Assembly (NCBI GenBank): GCA_964592115.1 | Contig: CAZQCP010000002.1 | Coordinates: 1-64,000 of the forward strand | Direction: 5' to 3' | DNA length: 64,000 bases | DNA from: Sva-07 sp964592115 | GTDB lineage: Bacteria; Actinomycetota; Acidimicrobiia; Acidimicrobiales; Ilumatobacteraceae | Shown here: one piece after another, positions 16,636 through 24,703 of the stretch | How the letters are laid out: each line of letters begins with the position of its first letter | Numbering within the stretch: position 1 is the stretch's first letter | Translations under genes and position numbers: made by a program | Notes under the pieces: model-generated | The model's database searches: none | Told to the model about the DNA's origin: nothing | The model's input: only the letters and a program-made list of their open reading frames with translations

Positions 16636-16962
16636 TCACCCGGTCGAATCGGCCACCCAGTCCAGATACCGCTGCGACCCGCCGCTCACCACGACCGCGG
16701 AGATCGCCGGAAGGTCGTAGGAGTGCATCTCCTCGACGAGCTTCACGATCGCCGGGAACTGGGCTTCGGTCGACTTGGCGAGGAGCAGCACCTCCTCGTC
16801 GTCGACGACCGCGCCGTCCCAACGGTAGGTGGACCGGATCGGGAGGCGTTGGGCGCACGCCGCGAGCCGTTGCTCGACGAGCGCCGCCGCGATCCGCGCC
16901 GCCTCGGCGTCGTCGGCGCAAGGAACGTGGACCTCGATCACGTGCGTCGCGTCCGCGGACAT
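16636..16962 (-). CDS. cutA: CutA-like divalent cation tolerance protein
   Basis: 108 residues, the usual length. CutA is a ferredoxin-like trimer. The hallmarks are IEVHVPCADDAEAARIAAALVE at residues 8-29, then RLAACAQRLPIRSTYRWDG, EVLLLAKSTEAQFPAI and a tail of HSYDLPAISAVVV. Family roles in copper tolerance are weakly supported; it may act as a small signalling trimer. The start codon region is 42 nt from the divergent ligase gene, so promoters overlap. Palindrome C2 follows at its 3' end. Confidence 0.9.
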   Translation of the reverse strand: MSADATHVIEVHVPCADDAEAARIAAALVEQRLAACAQRLPIRSTYRWDGAVVDDEEVLLLAKSTEAQFPAIVKLVEEMHSYDLPAISAVVVSGGSQRYLDWVADSTG

Positions 16963-17004
16963 GGATTCGGACCATAGCTGCGGCTCACTCGTACGATCGC
17001 CGGA

Positions 17005-18396
17005 ATGGACGTACTGCTCCCCGCCCTCGTCGGCCGGTTCGGCGACCGTCCCGATGCGGTGCGCGTCGGCGACGATGCCATTGGCTGGGAACAGCTCGCA
17101 GCGCGGGCGTCGCAACTCGCCGGTCGCCTCGGCGGGCAGCGCACGGTGGCGATCGAGGCGACGGCGACCCTCGACACGGTGGTCGCTGTCACCGGGGCGC
17201 TCGCTGCTGGCGTGCCGTTCGTGCCGGTTCCGAGCGATGCTGGCCCGCTCGAGCGCGAGCACATCTTGCGTGACAGTGCAGCATCGGCCGTCGTCGGCTC
17301 GCCGTCCTGGTCGGCAAGCGGCGTCACGCCGATCCCACTCGCGGGGGTGGTGTCGGATGGTGCTGCCGGTGGACTCCCGGAGCCGTCGAGCGACGCCCCT
17401 GCATTGATCGTCTACACGTCGGGTACGACCGGTCCACCGAAGGGCGCAGTCATCTCCCGGCGGGCCCTCGCCGCCGATCTCGACGGGCTCGCCGATGCGT
17501 GGGCGTGGACGCCCGAGGATCACCTCGTTCACGGTCTGCCGCTCTTCCACGTCCACGGACTGGTGCTCGGCGTGCTCGGCGCGTTGCGCGTCGGTTCGCG
17601 ACTGACGCACACCGTGCGCCCGACCCCGGCGGCGTATGCGTCGGCGGACGGCACGCTGTACTTCGGCGTGCCGACGGTGTGGTCGCGCGTGTGCGCCGAC
17701 CCGGGCGCGGCGGCTGCGCTGCGTTCGGCGCGGCTCTTGGTGTCGGGGAGCGCGCCGCTTCCGGTACCGGTGTTCGAGCGGTTGGGCGAGCTGACCGGCC
17801 ACCACCCGGTCGAGCGCTACGGGATGACCGAGACGCTGATCACCCTGAGCACCCGCGCCGACGGCGAGCGGCGGCCGGGCTGGGTCGGGTTGCCGCTGCG
17901 CGGGGTCGACACGCGGATCGTCGACGACGAAGGTCTGCCGGCGGCGCACGATGGCGAGACCGTCGGGCACCTCCAGGTCCGCGGCGCCACGCTCTTCGAC
18001 GGCTACCTGTCAGGAGGCAGCGCTGCGGACCATGTCGGCGGTTGGTTCGTCACCGGCGACTCGGCGGTGATCGACGAGGGTGGGTTCCACCGCATCGTCG
18101 GTCGCACGTCGATCGACATCATCAAGACCGGCGGCTACAAGGTCGGCGCGGGCGAGGTCGAGACTGCCATCCTCGCCCATCCGGCGGTACGCGAGGTCGC
18201 CGTGGTCGGCGCGCCCGACGACGACCTCGGCCAGCGCGTCGTCGCCTACGTCGTGGCCGACGGCGTCGAGGCGGCGGTACTCGACGAGTTCCTCGCCGGC
18301 ATCCTCACGACGCACAAGCGCCCGCGTGATCTGCGCTTCGTCGACGCGCTCCCGCGCAATGCCATGGGCAAGGTCCAGAAGTCCAAGCTCACCTGA
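17005..18396 (+). CDS. AMP-forming acyl-CoA ligase, malonyl-CoA-synthetase-like
   Basis: 463 residues. It activates a carboxylic acid as acyl-AMP and transfers it to CoA. The P-loop YTSGTTGPPKGA is at residues 136-147, ERYGMTET at about 269-276, TGDSAVID at about 350, and the catalytic lysine is in PRNAMGKVQKSKL at the C-terminus. The short length and the GLPLFHVHGL motif resemble malonyl/methylmalonyl-CoA synthetases (MatB), so malonate or methylmalonate is a reasonable guess; other small acids are possible. The adjacent palindrome A4 separates it from a convergent gene. Confidence 0.8.
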   Translation: MDVLLPALVGRFGDRPDAVRVGDDAIGWEQLAARASQLAGRLGGQRTVAIEATATLDTVVAVTGALAAGVPFVPVPSDAGPLEREHILRDSAASAVVGSPSWSASGVTPIPLAGVVSDGAAGGLPEPSSDAPALIVYTSGTTGPPKGAVISRRALAADLDGLADAWAWTPEDHLVHGLPLFHVHGLVLGVLGALRVGSRLTHTVRPTPAAYASADGTLYFGVPTVWSRVCADPGAAAALRSARLLVSGSAPLPVPVFERLGELTGHHPVERYGMTETLITLSTRADGERRPGWVGLPLRGVDTRIVDDEGLPAAHDGETVGHLQVRGATLFDGYLSGGSAADHVGGWFVTGDSAVIDEGGFHRIVGRTSIDIIKTGGYKVGAGEVETAILAHPAVREVAVVGAPDDDLGQRVVAYVVADGVEAAVLDEFLAGILTTHKRPRDLRFVDALPRNAMGKVQKSKLT

Positions 18397-18407
18397 TCCA
18401 CACCCGG

Positions 18408-18458
18408 CGATCTCGGTAGGAGTCCTCCCGCCTCTCGGGAAGATCCGTACCGAGATCG
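18408..18458. repeat. 51-nt palindrome class A, copy A4
   Basis: Arms CGATCTCGGTA and TACCGAGATCG are perfect. The inner hairpin is TCCCG-CCTCT-CGGGA. Length 51 nt, between two convergent genes. The change of C-G to A-T at one stem position compared with A1 is compensated on both arms. Confidence 0.85.
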
Positions 18459-18474
18459 AGATCGCGGCGCTCGG

Positions 18475-19374
18475 TCAGGCTGCCTGGCGGCCTAGGACGG
18501 AGCGGATCCGGGCCGCCACGACAAACGGCGTGCGGATGATCGATCGATACGTGAAGCGCAGCGTGACCCAGCCCGCCGCAGCGAGCTCGGCATCGCGCTG
18601 GCGGTCCCGCTCGAACTGGAGGCGATCGAGGCCGTGGTACGTCCAGCCGTCGCATTCGATCAACACGTTGGTGTCGACGATGCGGAAGTCGATCTCCCAG
18701 CCCTCGATGATCGGGTGGAATTCGACCGGCGGAAGATCCGCGCGTCGAACCAGTCGGTGCATCGCGACCTCGAGGACCGAGTCCGCGGGACGACCGTCGA
18801 GGGTCCATTCGTCGAGTGCGTCGCGCAACGCGACGATGCCGTGCCGGCCGTGCTCGGAATGCTCGATGACCGCCGTGTGCAGCTGCTCCAGCGTCACCGC
18901 GCGGAGCGCGAGGACGTGGCCGACCGCGCCGCGCACGGCGGGTCGATCCACCGCCCCGAGGTCGAGCAGCATGCGCACGATCGGCGTGCAGCGAATACCC
19001 TGCCGCAACGGCGACGGACGCAGATCGGCCTGGTCGTTCGGACGATGCAGGACGACGCCCTCGTATCGACGGGCCGACCCGCGCCCAGTGACGATCAGGT
19101 CGACGGGATCGTCGTCCGGGCGAGGGATCCCCCACAGATGTGCCGACGACCGGTGTGATGCGATCGCGTCGGGGCCGACGGCCAGCGCCGCAGCGGCGAT
19201 GCGCAGCTCTCGTGTCTCGAACGTTCCAGCGAGGCGGGCGACGTTGGGATGAACGCCGACGAGCAGTCCGCTGTCGTGCGCCCGGTACCACGAGCTCGTG
19301 CTCGCGCCGGTGTCCTCGCGGTGGATGGCGCCGTGGTGCTGGCGGGCGAGCTGTGCAAGTTGTCGGATGTCCAT
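18475..19374 (-). CDS. AbiEi-type antitoxin domain fused to DUF559 nuclease-like domain
   Basis: 299 residues. The N-terminal 100 residues resemble AbiEi_4 antitoxin/winged-helix domains (MDIRQLAQLARQHHG, then SSAHLWGIPRPDDDPVDLIV). The C-terminal 110 residues match DUF559, a Vsr/PD-(D/E)XK fold: VEFHPIIEGWEIDFRIV, VLIECDGWTYHG and FERDRQRDAELAAAGW are the core strands, with Asp, Glu-Cys-Asp as candidate metal ligands. This fusion is common in actinobacteria and often lacks a partner toxin. No AbiEii gene lies next to it, so a toxin-antitoxin role is unproven. It reads away from the acyl-CoA dehydrogenase gene, with palindrome A5 between. Confidence 0.8.
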   Translation of the reverse strand: MDIRQLAQLARQHHGAIHREDTGASTSSWYRAHDSGLLVGVHPNVARLAGTFETRELRIAAAALAVGPDAIASHRSSAHLWGIPRPDDDPVDLIVTGRGSARRYEGVVLHRPNDQADLRPSPLRQGIRCTPIVRMLLDLGAVDRPAVRGAVGHVLALRAVTLEQLHTAVIEHSEHGRHGIVALRDALDEWTLDGRPADSVLEVAMHRLVRRADLPPVEFHPIIEGWEIDFRIVDTNVLIECDGWTYHGLDRLQFERDRQRDAELAAAGWVTLRFTYRSIIRTPFVVAARIRSVLGRQAA

Positions 19375-19414
19375 GCCCCTGCAGTGGGCGGTGGGGCGCC
19401 GAAACCGGAAGACC

Positions 19415-19467
19415 CCGATCTCGGTCGAGATCGTCCCGCCCAGCGGGAAGATGCCGACCGAGATCGG
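19415..19467. repeat. 51-nt palindrome class A, copy A5
   Basis: Arms CCGATCTCGGTCG and CGACCGAGATCGG are perfect; the inner hairpin is TCCCGC-CCA-GCGGGA. The core is 19416-19466. Here the element lies between two divergent starts, so termination cannot be its only role. Confidence 0.85.
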
Positions 19468-19500
19468 CAAGTAGTGAGCGTGGTCGGTACGGTTCGCGGC

Positions 19501-20643
19501 GTGAGCGAGGCGACCAGCACAAGCCGCGGCGAGGGGACAGGCGCCGGCGCGCCGGACCTCGACGAGTTCCGACGTCACGCCGCCGCATTCCTGGCGTCGG
19601 CCGTGGAGCGCGACGAGCACTGCCCCGCATTCGGGGCGATCATGCCACCGGCGCTCCATGACCGCGCCCGGGCATGGCAGCGACGCATGTCCGAAGCGGG
19701 CTACGCCGGACTGCACTGGCCGGAGGAATACGGCGGGCGTGGACTGACCCGCGAGTTCACTGCCGTGTGGGCCGAAGAATGCGCCAAGGCGCGCGTGCAG
19801 AACATGCTGAACCTGCAAGGGATCGTGTTGGCGGGGGAGGCGATCCTGCGTTCGGGGACCGACGAGCAGAAGCGCCGGTTCCTGCCCAAGACCTTGTCGG
19901 GCGACATCTTGTGGTGTCAGCTCTTCTCCGAACCCGAAGCCGGCTCGGACCTCGCGAGCCTGCGTACATCCGCGGTCCGTGACGGTGGGCAGTACGTCGT
20001 CAACGGCCAGAAGGTGTGGTGCTCCAACGGCCAGCACGCGGAGTTCGGGATTCTCCTGGCGCGGACGAATCCGGACGAGCCGGGACACCGCGGCATCTCA
20101 TTCTTCCTGCTGGACATGCATGCGCCGGGCGTCGAGGTGCGGCCGCTCACGCAGATGACCGGCGACGCCGAGTTCTGCGAGGTGTTCCTGTCCGACGTGT
20201 CGACACCGGCTGAGTCGTTGCTCGGCCCGGAGCACGGCGGATGGTTGGTGGCGATGCAGGTGCTCCAAGACGAGCGCGGCTCGTCGGGCTCGGCCGGCCT
20301 GATCGGACTCGAGCGTCGACTGGCGTATCTGTCGTCGTTGGAGAGTGACGACCCGGCGCTCGCCGACGAGCTCGCCCGCTTGCTCGCACGCGGACTGGCG
20401 CTGAAGGCGATGCTGATGCGTTCGGGCGGCGGGCCCGCGGCGGCGTCGTCGGCCAAGTTGATGCGCACCGAGCTCGAGTTCGACGCCGAGCTGTTGGAGA
20501 CGAAGCTGCGCGGTGCCGACGCGATGGTGCTCGACGAGCGCACGGCACGGTTCCTCTACGCGCCGGGGATGAAGATCGCCGGCGGGTCGAGCGAGATCCA
20601 GCGCAACATCATCGCCGAGCGCATCCTCGGCCTCCCCCGCTGA
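19501..20643 (+). CDS. Acyl-CoA dehydrogenase
   Basis: 380 residues from a GTG start (VSEATSTSRGEG). It is an FAD enzyme that inserts a 2,3 double bond in an acyl-CoA. Domains run in the usual order: an N-terminal helical part (LHWPEEYGGRGL), the beta middle with LFSEPEAGSDLASL and VVNGQKVWCSNGQHA, and a C-terminal helical bundle with MKIAGGSSEIQRNIIAERIL. The acyl chain is not predictable. An enoyl-CoA hydratase gene follows 343 nt later, which suits a short beta-oxidation module. The upstream frame stays open into palindrome A5 but has no better start. Confidence 0.88.
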   Translation: MSEATSTSRGEGTGAGAPDLDEFRRHAAAFLASAVERDEHCPAFGAIMPPALHDRARAWQRRMSEAGYAGLHWPEEYGGRGLTREFTAVWAEECAKARVQNMLNLQGIVLAGEAILRSGTDEQKRRFLPKTLSGDILWCQLFSEPEAGSDLASLRTSAVRDGGQYVVNGQKVWCSNGQHAEFGILLARTNPDEPGHRGISFFLLDMHAPGVEVRPLTQMTGDAEFCEVFLSDVSTPAESLLGPEHGGWLVAMQVLQDERGSSGSAGLIGLERRLAYLSSLESDDPALADELARLLARGLALKAMLMRSGGGPAAASSAKLMRTELEFDAELLETKLRGADAMVLDERTARFLYAPGMKIAGGSSEIQRNIIAERILGLPR

Positions 20644-20645
20644 GA

Positions 20646-20674
20646 TTGCATCCGGGGTCAGACACCACATGCAA
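20646..20674 (-). repeat. 29-nt palindrome class D, copy D1 (reverse)
   Basis: TTGCAT and ATGCAA arms around CCGGGGTCAGACACCAC. It is the exact reverse complement of copy D3. It starts 2 nt after the acyl-CoA dehydrogenase stop. Confidence 0.85.
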
Positions 20675-20714
20675 CAGCACACACGACGTTGGCCCGCCCG
20701 GCGCTGGTGCGCCG

Positions 20715-20743
20715 TTGCATGTGGGGTCTGACCCCGGATGCAA
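20715..20743 (+). repeat. 29-nt palindrome class D, copy D2
   Basis: TTGCAT arm, GTGGGGTCTGACCCCGG, ATGCAA arm. The inner GGGG-TCTGA-CCCC makes a perfect hairpin. The GGGGTCTGACCCC core resembles REP-type palindromes seen in other bacteria. Confidence 0.85.
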
Positions 20744-20773
20744 TCGTCCACCCGTGCCGGAGGATCTCACGGA

Positions 20774-20802
20774 TTGCATGTGGTGTCTGACCCCGGATGC
20801 AA
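20774..20802 (+). repeat. 29-nt palindrome class D, copy D3
   Basis: It differs from D2 by one base (GTGGTGTCTGA in place of GTGGGGTCTGA). It ends 3 nt before the assembly gap. Confidence 0.85.
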
Positions 20803-20805
20803 TCG

Positions 20806-20905
20806 NNNNNNNNNNNNNNNNNNNNNNNNNNNNNNNNNNNNNNNNNNNNNNNNNNNNNNNNNNNNNNNNNNNNNNNNNNNNNNNNNNNNNNNNNNNNNNN
20901 NNNNN
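20806..20905. other. Assembly gap (100 N) inside the class D cluster
   Basis: The 21 bp before the gap (20785-20805) and after it (20906-20926) are identical. Either the contig ends overlap and the gap is false, or an unknown number of further D copies is missing. Confidence 0.95.
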
Positions 20906-20923
20906 GTCTGACCCCGGATGCAA
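20906..20923 (+). repeat. Class D, copy D4, right part only
   Basis: GTCTGACCCCGGATGCAA follows the gap; the left arm lies in the N run. It may be the same physical copy as D3. Confidence 0.7.
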
Positions 20924-20986
20924 TCGGTGCCGGCGGCGTTGTTACCGTCACGGGGATGGGGACCACTGCTGACGGAGCCACGCGTG

Positions 20987-21766
20987 ATGGCTGAGTTCGA
21001 GACGCTGCGCTACGAAGTCGACGCTGGCCTCGCCCGGTTGACGCTCGATCGACCGGACGCGATGAACGGCATGACGAACCAGATGGTGCGCGAGGCGTGC
21101 GATGCGCTGGAGCTCGCCGCAGGCGATCCGACCGTCCGGGTGCTCGTGCTGACGGGCGAGGGCAAGGCGTTCTGCCCAGGGGCCGACCTCAACCACTTCA
21201 CCAGCGGAGGCAAGGACGAGCGTCTCACGCCCCGCGAGTTCCAGGTGACCACGCTGTTGCACGAGATCCCCGCGGTGACGGTGGCGGCGATCAACGGGGC
21301 GTGCGCGGGCGCGGGGCTCGGTTGGGCGCTGGCGTGCGACCTCCGGGTGATGACCGCCACCGCCCGCCTGAACACCGCCTTCCTCGACGTGGCCGTGGCG
21401 GGTGACATGGCGATCCCGTGGACGCTGCCCCGGCTGATCGGCGCATCTCGGGCCCGCGATCTGTCACTCCTCCCGCGCAAGGTCGACGCCGACGAGGCGC
21501 TGCGGATCGGACTCGTCAACCGAGTGTTCGCCGACGACACGTTCCGCGACGACACGGAGGCGATCCTGGCGACCCTGCTGGAGAAATCGCCTACGGCGCT
21601 GCGCGGGTTGAAGGCGAACTACGTGGTGGCCGAGCGCACCACGTTGCGCGACTTCGTCGACTACGAAGCGGAACGTCACCTGCGCATCGCTGCCAGCGCG
21701 GACACGGCGGAGGCGTTCCGGGCGTACATCGAAAAGCGCAAGCCGAACTTCGGAGGATCGTCGTGA
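20987..21766 (+). CDS. Enoyl-CoA hydratase/isomerase family protein
   Basis: 259 residues, crotonase fold. It hydrates trans-2-enoyl-CoA or catalyses a related crotonase reaction. The oxyanion-hole segments are GKAFCPGADL at residues 61-70 and NGACAGAGLGWALACDLRV at residues 104-122. The stretch after DVAVAGDMAIPWTLPRLIG has Asp where hydratases carry the second catalytic acid, so the reaction could differ from simple hydration. Translation is coupled to the next gene by a GTGA overlap. It lies downstream of an acyl-CoA dehydrogenase on the same strand. Confidence 0.85.
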   Translation: MAEFETLRYEVDAGLARLTLDRPDAMNGMTNQMVREACDALELAAGDPTVRVLVLTGEGKAFCPGADLNHFTSGGKDERLTPREFQVTTLLHEIPAVTVAAINGACAGAGLGWALACDLRVMTATARLNTAFLDVAVAGDMAIPWTLPRLIGASRARDLSLLPRKVDADEALRIGLVNRVFADDTFRDDTEAILATLLEKSPTALRGLKANYVVAERTTLRDFVDYEAERHLRIAASADTAEAFRAYIEKRKPNFGGSS

Positions 21767-22470
21767 GCTGGATCCGTCTGCGCCAGGTGGCCCTCGTCGC
21801 CCATGACCTCGACGCGATCGTCGATGAGCTGCACGAGCAGTTGGGCCTGGAGGTCGCCTTTCGTGACCCGGCGGTCGCCCAGTTCGGCCTCGTCAACGCC
21901 GTGATCCCGTGCGGCAACCAGTTCATCGAGGTCGTGTCCCCGACCCGCGACGGCACCGCCGGCGGTCGCCAGCTCGAACGGCTCGGCGGTGACGGCGGCT
22001 ACATGGTGATCTGCCACACCGACGACCACCCGGCAGTGAAGGCCCGCGTCGACGAGCTCGGCGTGCGTACGGTGATCGACGCAGACGATCACGGCTATCA
22101 CATCATGCAGCTCCACCCCGGTGACACCGGCGGGTCGTTCCTGGAGATCGACTTCCAGCCAGGCGGCGACGATCCCGAGGGTCCGTGGGCGCCGGCCGGT
22201 CGCGACTGGCAAGCGGCGCGGCGGACCGATGTCGTGCATGGCATCACCGCCGTCACCGTCGCCAGCCGCGACCCGCACGCCACTGCCGCACGATGGGCAG
22301 AGATCACCGCCTGCCCGCTCGACAGCACCACACTGCAGCTCGACAACGCGACCGTCACGTTCGTGGGCGGTCCCGTCGAGTCGCTCATTGCAGTCACCAT
22401 CGCAGCCTCCGACCCGACCCGCGCCGGTGAACGGCGCACGATCTGCGGCGTGGAGTTCGCGCTCGCCTGA
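21763..22470 (+). CDS. VOC-superfamily (glyoxalase-like) protein
   Basis: 235 residues, GTG start overlapping the preceding TGA by 4 nt. The paired beta-alpha-beta-beta-beta units are visible: LRQVALVAHDLDAIVDELHEQLG with FIEVVSPT, and YHIMQLHPGDTGGSFLEID. A second, weaker half runs from GITAVTVASRDPHATAARW. The metal-ligand pattern (His in VALVAHD, Glu in FIEVV or FLEID) is present. Reaction unknown; the context suggests a CoA-linked or small-acid substrate, possibly an epimerase. Confidence 0.75.
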   Translation: MSWIRLRQVALVAHDLDAIVDELHEQLGLEVAFRDPAVAQFGLVNAVIPCGNQFIEVVSPTRDGTAGGRQLERLGGDGGYMVICHTDDHPAVKARVDELGVRTVIDADDHGYHIMQLHPGDTGGSFLEIDFQPGGDDPEGPWAPAGRDWQAARRTDVVHGITAVTVASRDPHATAARWAEITACPLDSTTLQLDNATVTFVGGPVESLIAVTIAASDPTRAGERRTICGVEFALA

Positions 22471-22498
22471 GCCCAGCACCATCGCTACGTTGGGGCGC

Positions 22499-22993
22499 GT
22501 GATCACGCTGCGCCCGATGCGCGTCGATGACGTCGAGCACCTCGAACGCTGGGACGAGGATCCCGACGTCGCCGCCTCGGGCGGGGAGTCCGACTGGTAC
22601 GACTGGCCCGCCGAGCTCGCCCGCGGCGAGCTGGCGTGGCGCGAGTTCCTCGTCGCGGAAGAGGACGGCCGACCGGTCGGGTTCGTGCAACTGATCGACG
22701 CCCACGAGGAAGAGGACCACTACTGGGGCGACATCGCCGCGGGCACGTGGGCACTCGACATCTGGATCGGGGAGCCAGCCGACCGCGGGCGCGGCATCGG
22801 TGCCGAGATGATGCGCCAGGCGCTCGATCGCTGTTTCACCCGGCACGGTGCACGCGAGGTCGTGATCGACCCGCTCGCCACCAACACACGCGCGATCCGC
22901 TTCTACGAGCGCCTCGGATTCGAGTTCGTCGAAGCGCGCGACTTCGACGACGACCACTGCCACGTGTACCGCGTCGGACCAGCAGCCGGCTGA
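22499..22993 (+). CDS. GNAT acetyltransferase, AAC(6')/RimJ-like
   Basis: 164 residues, GTG start. VITLRPMRVDDVEHLERWDEDP is the N-terminal strand-helix, and the acetyl-CoA pyrophosphate loop is ADRGRGIGAEMMRQAL at about residues 95-110. RFYERLGFEFVEARDF forms the last strand-helix. The N-terminal part (DWYDWPAELARGE, GFVQLIDAHEEEDHYWGDI) matches the aminoglycoside 6'-acetyltransferase-like branch, but the substrate cannot be told. It is a single gene between two modules. Confidence 0.8.
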   Translation: MITLRPMRVDDVEHLERWDEDPDVAASGGESDWYDWPAELARGELAWREFLVAEEDGRPVGFVQLIDAHEEEDHYWGDIAAGTWALDIWIGEPADRGRGIGAEMMRQALDRCFTRHGAREVVIDPLATNTRAIRFYERLGFEFVEARDFDDDHCHVYRVGPAAG

Positions 22994-23048
22994 CGGCGGC
23001 CTGCCGGACGGGCCTCATCTGGCACTCGCCGGCGCGCCGATCGGGGAG

Positions 23049-24599
23049 TCAGCGGGCGAGCACCGACGCCCAGATCGCCCGCTCCTCCTCGAACGGTGCC
23101 TCGATCGCGCCGCACTCGCGCCCGAAGATCATCGTCGTGCGACGCTGCGAGTCGTAGGGAGCCCACGCACCGATCCCCCCGTGGCTCGGATCGCCGGTGC
23201 GGGCGAACGCGATCCACGCGTCCATCATGTGTCCCGACAGCACGTCGGCGTCCGGGCCGGATCCCGTCATCCGGTCGTCGCCGGTGCGACCGATCGTGCC
23301 GAAGACGAACGGGATCTCGATGCCGTGACAGGCGCCGAGCGCGCCACGTCGGGCCGGCGACTCCCAGTCGATCTGGTAGACGAAGGTCCGTTCCTGGTGC
23401 GCCCGCTGTGCCTCGGCGAGACGTGTCGCGGGGATGCGGAACCGTGACGCGGTCGCAACGGCGTCGGCGAGGTCGAGGTTCGACGACGGGAGCCCTCTCG
23501 ATCGACGCGAGTCGCGGTACGTGTCGGCGACCTCGCCCGCACGCTCGGCCGAGCGGGCAGGGAGCCACCCGGCGACCTGGGCGACCAGCGTGGCGTCGTC
23601 GATCGGCTCGCGCTTGGGATCCACGTACAGCTTCTGTTCGTCGCGGGCGGTGCCGATCATCATCGCCACGTCGGCGACGGCACCGTCGCGCACGGCGTGC
23701 AGCGGGTGGGTCGGGATGGTGACACCGTCGACCACTGGCGACAGTGGCCCGCGGGGGCCCTGGGCGCGCACGATGTCCGCGACATCGACCGTGCGCAGCC
23801 GGTCGGGATCAGCATCGGGGATGCCGAGGCGTTCGAGATACTGGCCAGCCACGGTGGACGCGTACGTCGTGTCGCCGAGGCGGTTGGCGGTGCCGCTCTG
23901 GGCGATCGCCTTGTGGAAGTAGCGCCGCGCGCTCGGCATGCCGAGCAGCGTCGACACCGCAACGCCGCCGGCGGACTGTCCGAAGATCGTGACGTTGTCG
24001 GGATCGCCGCCGAACGCGGAGATGTGCTCGCGCACCCACGCCAGCGCGGCGACCTGGTCACGTTGCCCGGCGTTGTCCGTCGCCTCCCAAGCCCCGCCGT
24101 CGTGGCCGCCGAGGTACAGGTATCCGAGTGCACCGACGCGGTAGTTGATGGTCACGACAACGACGTCCCCACGTTCGGCGAGTGGGCCGCCGTCGTATTG
24201 CGGTTGCTTGCCCGACCCGTGACTGAACCCGCCGCCGTGGATCCAGAACAACACCGGGCGTCGCCGGTCGTCGAGCGACGGCGTGTACACGTTGAGGAAC
24301 AGGCAGTCCTCGCTCTCAGGCTCGGCGGCGCGGAACGGAAACGGCACGAACGGGTCCTGCGGCGCGGCAGGCGCGTACTCGCCAGCGTCGACGATTCCCG
24401 TCCACGACGACACGGGAGTCGGTGCGGTGAAGCGCCGTTCGCGGGCGGGTGAGTCGGCGAAGCGCACGCCGAGGAACGCGAGATGGCCACCGCGGTCGAG
24501 ACCGCGCAACGCTCCGAGCGCGGTCGTGGCAACGGGGTGGGTGGCGCCCGATGTGGCCCGCTCCTGCTCGCTGGATTGGGCGTTCGCATCGATGGTCAC
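23049..24599 (-). CDS. Type-B carboxylesterase (minus strand)
   Basis: 516 residues from a GTG start with GGAGGT 6 nt before it. Alpha/beta hydrolase of the carboxylesterase/lipase (family VII) group. EDCLFLNVYTP and VLFWIHGGGFSHGSG (oxyanion hole) come first, GQSAGGVAVS holds the catalytic serine, the acidic member is likely in the TARDEQ region, and the histidine is in CHGIEIPFVFG. The upstream frame stays open but has no binding site. It is the third gene of an IclR, MmgE/PrpD, esterase transcript. A second esterase of the same family diverges from the regulator. Confidence 0.88.
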   Translation of the reverse strand: MTIDANAQSSEQERATSGATHPVATTALGALRGLDRGGHLAFLGVRFADSPARERRFTAPTPVSSWTGIVDAGEYAPAAPQDPFVPFPFRAAEPESEDCLFLNVYTPSLDDRRRPVLFWIHGGGFSHGSGKQPQYDGGPLAERGDVVVVTINYRVGALGYLYLGGHDGGAWEATDNAGQRDQVAALAWVREHISAFGGDPDNVTIFGQSAGGVAVSTLLGMPSARRYFHKAIAQSGTANRLGDTTYASTVAGQYLERLGIPDADPDRLRTVDVADIVRAQGPRGPLSPVVDGVTIPTHPLHAVRDGAVADVAMMIGTARDEQKLYVDPKREPIDDATLVAQVAGWLPARSAERAGEVADTYRDSRRSRGLPSSNLDLADAVATASRFRIPATRLAEAQRAHQERTFVYQIDWESPARRGALGACHGIEIPFVFGTIGRTGDDRMTGSGPDADVLSGHMMDAWIAFARTGDPSHGGIGAWAPYDSQRRTTMIFGRECGAIEAPFEEERAIWASVLAR

Positions 24600-24703
24600 G
24601 GCTGTACCTCCGTCATGGTGCTGGTCGTCGTGCTTGTTGGTCGTGATGCTGCCGGGGGTGGCCCGCGGGTTCGGGAGCGGGAGGCACGGGTGTTGCGGAT
24701 CGG

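Larger units (their letters stand above)
20644..20986. other. 343-nt gene-free region with class D repeats and gap
   Basis: It holds four copies of a 29-nt palindrome (class D), a 100-N gap and no credible coding sequence. The remaining spacer (about 130 nt) carries no promoter or hairpin that I can name beyond the repeats. Confidence 0.8.

Noticed and set aside
20646..20923. A CRISPR-like array from repeated TTGCAT...ATGCAA units
   Set aside because: Units are 29 nt but of mixed orientation with spacers of unequal length (40, 30 nt), and no cas gene is near; they are palindromic repeats.
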